Of a stretch of DNA of 18,919 bases, positions 1-7,171 are shown one piece after another. How positions within the stretch are numbered: position 1 is the stretch's first letter; the number at the start of each line of letters is the position of its first letter. This DNA comes from an uncultured bacterium (lineage in GTDB: Bacteria; Verrucomicrobiota; Kiritimatiellia; RFP12; UBA1067). The position numbers were made by a program, and so were the translations under genes. The stretch spans positions 1 through 18,919 of the forward strand of contig CACZAK010000136.1 in the NCBI GenBank assembly GCA_902779075.1, in the 5' to 3' direction. The notes under the pieces were generated by a model. It did not search any database. It was not told the DNA's origin and was given only the letters and a program-made list of their open reading frames with translations.

Positions 1-1
1 A

Positions 2-496
2 AATGTTGCCAATACCAATGTTGCCAATGGCCAATTGGGAGACATCCCAGGTCCGTGGACTCTCTCCTTCCCGGCGGGATGGGGAGCGCCGGCGTCGATA
101 AAGCTCGACAAACTCGTCTCGTGGCATGAGCTCCCGATAGGCGACGAGGGTCGGTGCTTCTCCGGCACGGCCGCTTACACGACTACGTTCTCCGCCAAGG
201 CGGGTGAGGGCGTGACGCTCGATCTCGGAAGGGTGGAAACGGCGGCGACGGTTTATGTGAACGGAAAGAAGGTGCGTGCGCTCTGGTCCGAGCCGTACCG
301 CTGCGAAATCGACGGTTCGCTTCTCAAGGACGGCGCGAACGAGCTGAAGGTGGAGGTGACGTCCACATGGCACAACAGGCTCGCCTACGATTCGGGGCTT
401 CCCGAGGCGGAGCGCAAGACGTGGACGATCGCCGCGCCTGGCAAGAACTCGCCGCTCCAGCCGGCAGGGCTCTTCGGCCCGGTGTCCATTCGATGA
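2..496 (+). CDS. C-terminal part of a large glycoside hydrolase (GH106-like β-sandwich end domain), 5' truncated by the window
   Basis: The frame is open from base 2 to the TGA at 494-496, so this is the last ~164 residues of a larger protein and the true start lies outside the window. The visible part looks like the terminal galactose-binding-like β-sandwich of very large GH2/GH106-type enzymes: a GPW-L-F strand, an F-G-A-Y-T-F strand, then DLGRVETAATVYVNGK, a W-EPY segment, a DG-NELKVEVT-TWHNRL segment, and the ending QPAGLFGPVSI. In family knowledge, the VNG-K and N-L-V-V-T-W-NRL pattern is typical of this sugar-binding fold, and the W-NRL/GLFGPV ending is most like GH106 α-L-rhamnosidases. 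No catalytic residues lie in this part. A short in-frame duplication (12 bases at 2-13 and 17-28) encodes NVAN twice. The exact family is inference; a GH2 or unclassified relative is possible. Confidence 0.72.
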   Translation, partial: NVANTNVANGQLGDIPGPWTLSFPAGWGAPASIKLDKLVSWHELPIGDEGRCFSGTAAYTTTFSAKAGEGVTLDLGRVETAATVYVNGKKVRALWSEPYRCEIDGSLLKDGANELKVEVTSTWHNRLAYDSGLPEAERKTWTIAAPGKNSPLQPAGLFGPVSIR

Positions 497-547
497 ATGG
501 CACGGGAAACGTCGTCGCGCCGCCGCTGGAATGAAAGGCGTGCGCTC

Positions 548-576
548 TTGCGACCAGCCGGTTTTTTGGGTATATT
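548..576 (+). promoter_or_regulatory. Candidate σ70-type promoter for the first GH113-like gene
   Basis: A TTGCGA hexamer at 548-553 and TATATT at 571-576 are separated by 17 bases, within an otherwise GC-rich stretch. The predicted transcription start is about 582-584, on or next to the ATG at 584. This would give a leaderless or nearly leaderless mRNA, and no Shine-Dalgarno sequence is visible before that ATG. The match to consensus is moderate. Confidence 0.5.
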
Positions 577-583
577 TCTGTGC

Positions 584-1714
584 ATGAAAACCATATCTTT
601 TTTCGCAGTTGCGAAATTCGCCGCGTTGTGCGCCGCGCCGGTTGGGACATCGTCGGTGTGCCGCGCAAAAATGCCGGATGGTATGCAGTGGGGCGTGACG
701 TTCGGCTTCTACGCCACGAACGGCTACTTCGGCTCGGTCGAGGCCAAGGCGGAGATCGACGCCATCGCCCGTGCGGGCGCAACGTGGGTGACGGTGGTGC
801 CGACCGTGTGGCAGGATACCTGTTCCTCGTCTTTCCAATACAAGGACTTTGCCCTCACCCCGAACGACATCGAGCTCATGGACGCCATCGACCTCATCCA
901 CGCCAAAGGCATGAAGGTGCAGCTGCGCCCCATGCTCGAGTGCAAGGACGGCATGGGGCGGCTCAACGTGTGGATGATCGCGGACCGTGAGCGCATGCCC
1001 GGACGGTCCACGCAAGCGCGCGGGAAGTGGTTCGACTCCATGGCCGCGCGCAGCGCCTACTACGCGCGCATCGCCGAACGCACGAAATGCGAGGCGTTCT
1101 GCCTCGACAGCGAACTCGACCGCATGGTTGAGGAGAGCGGCAAGTGGAAGTCCGTGATCGCTGCCGTACGTAGGGTGTATTCCGGGCCGGTCACGAGCTG
1201 CCACACGCTCCACACGGGCGTCGTGGACTTCAAGAAATGCCTTTCCGACCCGAACCACTGGTTCCATTCGCTCGACTACCTGACGATCAGCTACTATTGT
1301 CCGGCGCGGACGAAGTCCGACAAGGGGAAGCATCTTTCCGTGGAGGACATGATGGCGCGTCTCAAGGGCGCTCATGCGGCGATGCAGGCGATCGCGAAGG
1401 CGACGGGCAAGCCGATCGTGTTCGGCGAGTGCGGCTGTGCGTCGATCAAGAACGGCGCGGCGGCGCCGTCCGGTTTCGACGTGAATGCGCCGCCGGACGA
1501 GGCTGAGCAGGCGAAATACATGGAGGCGCTCTTCCGCGTGTTCGCGCACGAGGAGTGGTGCAGGGGTTTCCATTGGTGGAAGTGGGACCAGCACTCGTCG
1601 CTGAAGAAGGGCGTGACGCGGGAGCAGGTACGCGTTCGGGACTTCACCATCAAGGGGAAGAGAGCTGAGAAGGTGTTCCGCCGCTGGGCAACGGGAACGA
1701 AGGAATCCAATTGA
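584..1714 (+). CDS. Exported GH113-like (GH-A clan) glycoside hydrolase, copy 1
   Basis: This 376-residue protein is probably an endo-acting glycosidase with a (β/α)8 barrel related to the GH113 β-mannanases. Residues 1 to about 29 form a signal peptide, which argues for the ATG at 584 over the upstream in-frame ATG at 497 that would bury it. The barrel begins at MQWGVTFGFYATNGYFG. Family-like landmarks are the GATWV-PT-WQ strand, TPNDIELMDAIDLIHAKGMKV, FCLDSELD (Glu177, likely acid/base), DYLTISYYCP and VFGECGC (Glu282, likely nucleophile). A near-copy lies at 13254-14369; residues 34-131 differ from it at one position, while the last ~130 residues differ at roughly 35. The signal peptides are unrelated. 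The gene follows the truncated hydrolase by 87 bases, but the promoter-like site at 548-576 suggests independent expression. Substrate is unknown; assignment to GH113 is by motif layout only. Confidence 0.85.
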   Translation: MKTISFFAVAKFAALCAAPVGTSSVCRAKMPDGMQWGVTFGFYATNGYFGSVEAKAEIDAIARAGATWVTVVPTVWQDTCSSSFQYKDFALTPNDIELMDAIDLIHAKGMKVQLRPMLECKDGMGRLNVWMIADRERMPGRSTQARGKWFDSMAARSAYYARIAERTKCEAFCLDSELDRMVEESGKWKSVIAAVRRVYSGPVTSCHTLHTGVVDFKKCLSDPNHWFHSLDYLTISYYCPARTKSDKGKHLSVEDMMARLKGAHAAMQAIAKATGKPIVFGECGCASIKNGAAAPSGFDVNAPPDEAEQAKYMEALFRVFAHEEWCRGFHWWKWDQHSSLKKGVTREQVRVRDFTIKGKRAEKVFRRWATGTKESN

Positions 1715-1777
1715 TCGGTTGGGAGGAGTCCTTTCGGATCGAATCCCCGTATCTCGTTCCGTCCGCGGCCGATACGA

Positions 1778-4700
1778 CTACTGCTCGGAAGGTTTTGTAG
1801 CGAGGGCCTTCACGCGGAAGAACCCGCTGGGGGCGTTTCTTGGCGTGCCCGTTACCGTATGGACTGCCCCCGCCGCTCGTTCAAACGAACCGACGTCGTT
1901 CTCAAACATCGCCGCACCGCCAAGATCATCCGCGACTTCATAACCGTACCAAAGCCCCATCACGGCATTGGTTATCGAAATGCTTACCTTGTTTCCGCCA
2001 ACTACATCCTCCACCGTGACAGATTTCATTTCTGTCCCGGCCGCACCGACTATCGGCATCGGCACCGTCTCGGGATTTGGCACGACGACCGCCTTGTACT
2101 TCCCGGACGCGCCCTCCACGGGTACCGCAATGGCTTTCAGGTATTGCGCCTCAAGCCCTGCCGCAATATCCTCAGCCGTAAGTGTTACCGTAACGGCCGC
2201 CGCCGCCGCATCCGCCGCCGACTGGTTCTTGGCGTCGAACGCGCCGGTCTCCGTCCCGTTGACGAGATCAAATTCCTGGTGCCATTGCGAGCCGGCAGTG
2301 ACGGACGCATCCTGCGAGTCGCAGACAAGCCAGCCACCGGCGCCATACGCGAGAGGGAAGTCCTTCTGCGTCACCCTGAGCGTCTGGCAGACCGTTCCGT
2401 ATTTGTCGTAGATTGTGATCTGCTGCTTGTTGTTCTGAATCTTCGCCCAGCCCTTGTCGGACCAGTCCGCTTGGTTCGCCCTCCAGGACGTCAACGGCTT
2501 GACGTCGCCTTTGCCTTTCTTGTTCGTCAGCGTGACGTGGCAGTGCGTGGTCGTGTCGTGGGCATCGTCCTGCTTGAGGAAACACACCGTGACGTCCGCA
2601 AGGTCAAGTGTTACGGAAGCGGAAATGTTCGTAAGCGTGAACCATTCGCCGGTGTCGCCGCCCGCGCCGTCGTTTGTGTTCCCGCAGAAGGAATGGAGCC
2701 TGAGATACTTCTTCTCATTCGTCTCGGGAATCGCGGCAAAGACCTGCGTGCCGTCCGCCGCGAAGATCGCAATCGGCCCCGTGCCAGTGAACGTCGCGTT
2801 GCCCACGATCACCTGATCCGTCAGTTCTGCATCGTGTGCGGCAATATAGGCGCGACGGTCGGCCACGACGTAGATTGCGTCATGCGCATCGCACACCGTA
2901 CCGGGCGGCATCGTGAAATCGACGGAATACGCGAGCTGCCACCCGCTCATGTCAACCGCCTCGTCGTTGTCGTTTTGGATGACGACGACCTCTGTACCGT
3001 AGAACTGCCCCGTGACGCCGAGCGCGGCAGCCTGTTCAGGGTCAAGAGCCGTGAGATTGGCAACGTATATGTTCGGCGCAAGCGTCGCAATCGGGCTCTG
3101 CGCCTCAGGAATGCCCGCGTTCAGGTTGGAGCCGTAGCCAATCGCCTTCGCCGTGTTGGTCACGGAGTGCGTGACGTACAGGTGCTGCCGGCGCGGCACG
3201 ACGTAACTGTTCCAAATTTCAGTTACGCCGGCGTCAATGTTTGCAGGACGCGTCCCCGTGGGCCACACGTCAATGGCATTGTCCGATGAGTCGTCCGGCC
3301 ACTTCGCAAGGTCGAGCGTTGAGTCCGCACGCATGAGATCCGCCATCTCGCGCATTTTCACCATGAACGGAACCTCACTCTCCGGCGTCCCCGGTTCCTT
3401 AAGCTCCTGGTCCATCAGCGTGCGGAGACGGCGCAGGTAGAGGCGGCGGAACTTCGCGGATTGCCAGACGGCCTCAAAACCGTCGTTGCCGTTGTTGCAG
3501 GTTCCCGTCATCCCCGACTGCTTCCAGCAGCGCACGCGGTTGCCGCCATAGAACGGATGGGACTTGAACCAATCCTGGTTCGACATCAGCCCGATCTTGG
3601 AACCGATGTCTCCCTGGTAGTATTGCCCGAAGCTCACGTTAAAGTCGTAGCCGAGCGGCATCCACGTGCCCTTGCCGCGCGTCCCCTGCAACATGTCCGG
3701 GTTGTCGTAGTACGCGCAGATGTTCGCCCACACGTCGTCCATCTCCTGCGTGATCTTCGCCGATGCAAGGTAGTTGAGCCACGCCGGGAGGTCGAACTTC
3801 TGGACGACAAACTTTGTGAGCGCGGCGTTGTCGAGGCCTGTCGTATCGGTCGTGGATGAGGAGAGCGCCGCCGAACTTGTGCCGAGAACGTTCTGCGCCG
3901 CAGTTATCTTCGAGCGGAGTTCGTTCTGGAGGACGGTGATGTTCGTCTCGTCCTCGTCATCCGGCGTCTTCTTTTCAATGCCGCCCGCCGTCGTTCCCGA
4001 TCCGCTCTTGAGCGTTCCCACGTTCTTGTAGCCGTAACCGAACTTGTCGAGTCCATAGACATCCTCGATCAGCTCGTCCGTGAAACGCTCGGAGTTGAAC
4101 GCAAGCTGGTAGAATTCGCCGTTGAGGTTGCATCGGACGGGGAAGTCGAACGGCACGTGGTTGCCCATTTTCCGCCACAGCCAGAACGCTATCATCTGAC
4201 GCATGAAGCTCGGGTCGGCAAACTCGCTGATGAGCGACGTCTTGCGGATTTCCTCGATCGTCTCGCCCGTCACGGCATCGGTCATCGTGAGCGGATGAGC
4301 CTTCGCAAACCTGAGGCCGTGTCCTTTCTTCGTGAACTTGGCGGACGTATTGCCGCGCAGGTCGATCCGCACGTAGTCGTAATAGTTTGAAGTGGAGGAA
4401 TCGTAGATCGCGACACGGGCGTTGTAGGGAACGAGCGAAAGATCCTGCTTGTCTGCATCGACGTCCATCTGCGTAAGATGGTTTCCTGAAGCGAAAAGAT
4501 GCCATGTCGGAAGCGTCGCGCTCATCTGTTCCGCGCTCGGCTCGACAATCGTGCCGTACCATTCGTATCCGTCGTCCTTGTTGTTGAAGCTCGGGGACGT
4601 CCACGTGACGCCCTCACCGTCGGTGATGAGCACCTTCCACTGCATGAGATGTCCGGCGGCAGGGAAATAAGAGGCGGGAATCGTCGCCGAATACCGGTCG

Positions 4701-6889
4701 CCCCAGTTGGCGTCCGTCGTCTTCGCTGCCATGTTGACTTCATTCGTGACAAGCGTCGTGTCGTCGAGATCCTTTCGATAGACGAACTTGACGGACGCGA
4801 TCTGGTCGGCCGCACGCGGCGTGAACGTGCCGTTCGGGTTCATCACGGCGTTGATTGGAAGTGTGACCGCGTAGTCCGTCCCCGGTACGGCGGGCGGCGC
4901 AGTGACGGCGAACTCGCTTGCGAGGTCCGTCTTCTTCTGGTTCGGCCTCTCGTAGAGCGGACCCACGTTCGGGCCGATGCGCACAAGGCCCGTTGTCGCC
5001 GTGTTTGCCGTGCCGCGCGTGGGCGTGGGGCACATCCAGCGGCGCGTGCCCTCTCCGTCCTCCGCATCCCCCACGATGATGGACCATCCTTCCGGCAGGT
5101 CGCTCGGCACAACGACGGTGTCGACAACCGTCCCCGCGTCGGAATCACCCCCCGGCGCATAGTAGAGGCGCACGTAGGGCGACTTCTTCGGATTCACCTT
5201 GTCGCCCCACACGAGGATATTGCCGTAGTCCTCGAAAATCATCGGCTTGCCGTCGAACGTGCCGTCCGCAAACGCGCTCACGGCCTTGTCCTTGCTGTTG
5301 GAGTAGCGTTCGGACGTGTAGAAAATCGCACGTGAATGCGGCGGGACGAGGCGTGACGGGAAGTTGCCGACGCCGGCGGGGTCGGTCTTCTTGCCGCGAT
5401 TCACGCGGATGAAGCGGTAGTCGGCGAGATCAGCCCACTTGTCGGAGGTGTTTTCGACCTCCACCCAGCCGGATTCAAGTCCGTTGACGTCCATGCCCTC
5501 CATGCCGTTCAGCGTCCTTGCGTCCGTCGGCTTCGGCAGGATCTCGCTGATGCGCAGCACGCACTCGTGCGTCATGGTGTTGCCCATGGCGTCCGCGGCA
5601 GCGGTGAAAATCGCGCTGCCTACGCCGAAATCCGTGTAAACGGCATAGACTTTCGCGCCGGTAAGCGCCCAACCGCCACGCGGGTCGTCACCAAACGTCA
5701 CCTGTCCTGTTACGGATGTATTTTGCCACTTGATACTGCCGGACGAAGCGATCTCCACTCCGTCGCAGTAGAGTTTCGCGCCTGTCTGCGCGGCGAAGGC
5801 AAACGTCCAGACATGCGGTTTCGTCCAGTCTTCAACGACCGCCGACGTCACGAAGTTTTTCGTCGTGCCATGCCCAAGGGAGAACGTACCATCACCATTG
5901 GAATAGGCGAAGGCATAGAAGTTTTCGCCACTGGAAGCACGATAGACTTGACACCCCGCGATTTCGCCAGACACGCCATCCGGCAGTTCCGCAAGGACGC
6001 TCGCGACGACCGCGTTCGTACCGTCGAAGTCGAGAGCCTGCTTGATGCCGGATTCATCAAGTACAAGGACGGCGGGATCTGATTCCGGGACTCTGACCGC
6101 ATCCTGCGGGAACGTCCACGACACTTCGCCGCTCGTTGAAGAATGGGCGCACGTCGCGGCGGGATACGCGGCACACAGCGCGGCATACTGCTCGGTCGGG
6201 AGTTCGGCCGTACCATAGCCGATCATGCGCATGACGGCGAAACCCGAGCCACGCGAAAAGGGATTTCCAGACCCGATTCCCCCAAGCAGACTTCCGATCT
6301 GAATTCCGTTGCCAGACATTGTCGTGAACGATGGATCGGAAATGGGGGCGTGATCGTCGATCTGCAATGACGCACCGCCCGTCGTGCTGAAACGGACGGT
6401 GAAGAGATGCCAACCCGCAACCTTGCCCACATCAATCCCCGCCGTACAGGACGTAGCGGTCGAGTCGGCGTGGACGAGCCGGATATGTCCATCACCGTCC
6501 TTCACGAGCATCGTCATGTTGCCCCTGCTCTTATGCCCCATGCACCAGAGAACCGCGGGGCCGGCAGATGTAGCCGAAACATCATCCGCGCAACCGTATG
6601 TCACAAAGGTAAATGCATCCTTCGCAGTGCAACTACTTTGGTAAGGCGACCACTGAGTGCCAGATGCCGTTACCACATACATGTTCGTCGGCCAGCCGTC
6701 GGGTCCGGTAACGGATCGCGTGACGTTGTTAGCCTCGCCTCCCCACGACGTGATCCATCCGCCGGTCGGGGCGTTGTTGGGAGTCCAGTCGAAGAACGGC
6801 GAAACGTCATCCGCATGAACGGAAGATGTCTCTAACGCCGTCGCAACGGCAAGCGCAAACGCCATGTGCGTAATTTTCCTAAGCTTCAT
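1778..6889 (-). CDS. Giant exported protein with LamG-like, lamin-tail and CotH-kinase-like domains
   Basis: The protein has 1703 residues. It begins with a signal peptide (MKLRKITHMAFALAVATALETSSVHA) and the ATG has GGAGA about 10 bases upstream. In order it shows two LamG/concanavalin-like modules (about 60-250 and 270-430), a lamin-tail-like domain (about 441-560, LRISEILPKPTDA then W-EVEN), an Ig-like segment (about 670-770), and a CotH-like region (about 790-1100). The CotH region carries the DLRGNTSAKF-KK strand with Lys854/Lys855 and the WMPLGYDFNVSFG motif with Asp1082. Further lamin-tail-like modules lie at about 1268-1450. A C-terminal module ends in SGFFRVKAL. CotH proteins are atypical kinases, known from phosphorylation of Bacillus spore-coat proteins; similar proteins in other bacteria are mostly uncharacterised. 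Here the domain sits within an exported protein, so kinase activity is uncertain. It is transcribed divergently from the surface-protein gene at 7172 and convergently with the GH113-like gene. Confidence 0.88.
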   Translation of the reverse strand: MKLRKITHMAFALAVATALETSSVHADDVSPFFDWTPNNAPTGGWITSWGGEANNVTRSVTGPDGWPTNMYVVTASGTQWSPYQSSCTAKDAFTFVTYGCADDVSATSAGPAVLWCMGHKSRGNMTMLVKDGDGHIRLVHADSTATSCTAGIDVGKVAGWHLFTVRFSTTGGASLQIDDHAPISDPSFTTMSGNGIQIGSLLGGIGSGNPFSRGSGFAVMRMIGYGTAELPTEQYAALCAAYPAATCAHSSTSGEVSWTFPQDAVRVPESDPAVLVLDESGIKQALDFDGTNAVVASVLAELPDGVSGEIAGCQVYRASSGENFYAFAYSNGDGTFSLGHGTTKNFVTSAVVEDWTKPHVWTFAFAAQTGAKLYCDGVEIASSGSIKWQNTSVTGQVTFGDDPRGGWALTGAKVYAVYTDFGVGSAIFTAAADAMGNTMTHECVLRISEILPKPTDARTLNGMEGMDVNGLESGWVEVENTSDKWADLADYRFIRVNRGKKTDPAGVGNFPSRLVPPHSRAIFYTSERYSNSKDKAVSAFADGTFDGKPMIFEDYGNILVWGDKVNPKKSPYVRLYYAPGGDSDAGTVVDTVVVPSDLPEGWSIIVGDAEDGEGTRRWMCPTPTRGTANTATTGLVRIGPNVGPLYERPNQKKTDLASEFAVTAPPAVPGTDYAVTLPINAVMNPNGTFTPRAADQIASVKFVYRKDLDDTTLVTNEVNMAAKTTDANWGDRYSATIPASYFPAAGHLMQWKVLITDGEGVTWTSPSFNNKDDGYEWYGTIVEPSAEQMSATLPTWHLFASGNHLTQMDVDADKQDLSLVPYNARVAIYDSSTSNYYDYVRIDLRGNTSAKFTKKGHGLRFAKAHPLTMTDAVTGETIEEIRKTSLISEFADPSFMRQMIAFWLWRKMGNHVPFDFPVRCNLNGEFYQLAFNSERFTDELIEDVYGLDKFGYGYKNVGTLKSGSGTTAGGIEKKTPDDEDETNITVLQNELRSKITAAQNVLGTSSAALSSSTTDTTGLDNAALTKFVVQKFDLPAWLNYLASAKITQEMDDVWANICAYYDNPDMLQGTRGKGTWMPLGYDFNVSFGQYYQGDIGSKIGLMSNQDWFKSHPFYGGNRVRCWKQSGMTGTCNNGNDGFEAVWQSAKFRRLYLRRLRTLMDQELKEPGTPESEVPFMVKMREMADLMRADSTLDLAKWPDDSSDNAIDVWPTGTRPANIDAGVTEIWNSYVVPRRQHLYVTHSVTNTAKAIGYGSNLNAGIPEAQSPIATLAPNIYVANLTALDPEQAAALGVTGQFYGTEVVVIQNDNDEAVDMSGWQLAYSVDFTMPPGTVCDAHDAIYVVADRRAYIAAHDAELTDQVIVGNATFTGTGPIAIFAADGTQVFAAIPETNEKKYLRLHSFCGNTNDGAGGDTGEWFTLTNISASVTLDLADVTVCFLKQDDAHDTTTHCHVTLTNKKGKGDVKPLTSWRANQADWSDKGWAKIQNNKQQITIYDKYGTVCQTLRVTQKDFPLAYGAGGWLVCDSQDASVTAGSQWHQEFDLVNGTETGAFDAKNQSAADAAAAAVTVTLTAEDIAAGLEAQYLKAIAVPVEGASGKYKAVVVPNPETVPMPIVGAAGTEMKSVTVEDVVGGNKVSISITNAVMGLWYGYEVADDLGGAAMFENDVGSFERAAGAVHTVTGTPRNAPSGFFRVKALATKPSEQ

Positions 6890-6937
6890 AATCTAATTTC
6901 TCCGTGTCGGTTACAGAGTTTGGTCAGCGACGCGGAT

Positions 6938-6966
6938 ATGATACCATGTCCCCATCCCTCGCACAA
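6938..6966 (-). promoter_or_regulatory. Promoter of the CotH-like gene (extended -10)
   Basis: Read on the minus strand, TTGTGC (6966-6961) and TATCAT (6943-6938) are separated by 17 bases, and TGG directly precedes the -10 hexamer, giving an extended -10. The predicted start is near 6931, with a leader of about 40 bases that includes the GGAGA ribosome-binding site. Confidence 0.6.
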
Positions 6967-7085
6967 GCACAATGGAAACAATTTAATCATCGCGTACTAC
7001 GTTTCGCCATTGCAAAAGTAACCGCACCTAATCGTGTGCATTCAGTTCCGCAAACCATCCTCTCAATTCAAACTCGATTTTCGGC

Positions 7086-7115
7086 TTGCAGTAGGCGGTG
7101 AAAATGTGGTAATAT
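7086..7115 (+). promoter_or_regulatory. Promoter of the giant surface-protein gene (extended -10)
   Basis: TTGCAG at 7086-7091 and TAATAT at 7110-7115 are spaced by 18 bases, and TGG at 7107-7109 gives an extended -10. The predicted start is near 7122, leaving a leader of about 50 bases before the ATG at 7172. An overlapping TATTAT at 7113-7118 could serve instead. The site lies about 120 bases from the divergent CotH promoter. Confidence 0.55.
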
Positions 7116-7171
7116 TATAACCGTTAAATCGCCAAAGGCGTTTTCGTTAATGGCTATAAAGAGGTAAAGCG

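Noticed and set aside
2..28. Duplicated 12-base segment at the left edge as a functional repeat
   Set aside because: It is in frame, encodes NVAN twice within the truncated hydrolase, and lies too close to the window edge to judge.
497..583. Upstream ATG at 497 as the start of the first GH113-like gene
   Set aside because: It would add 29 Arg-rich residues before an obvious signal peptide, and the candidate promoter lies downstream of it.
580..590. Lipoprotein signal in the GH113-like leaders
   Set aside because: Cysteines are present (AALC, SVC, PSAC) but none has a good lipobox, so ordinary signal-peptidase-I cleavage is more likely.
1715..1777. Bidirectional terminator between the convergent GH113-like and CotH-like genes
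   Set aside because: Only weak short complementarity and no T-run on either strand were found.
1859..3289. Plus-strand open frame of about 476 codons opposite the CotH-like gene
   Set aside because: Arg-rich shadow of the minus-strand gene, which has a signal peptide, ribosome-binding site and recognisable domains.
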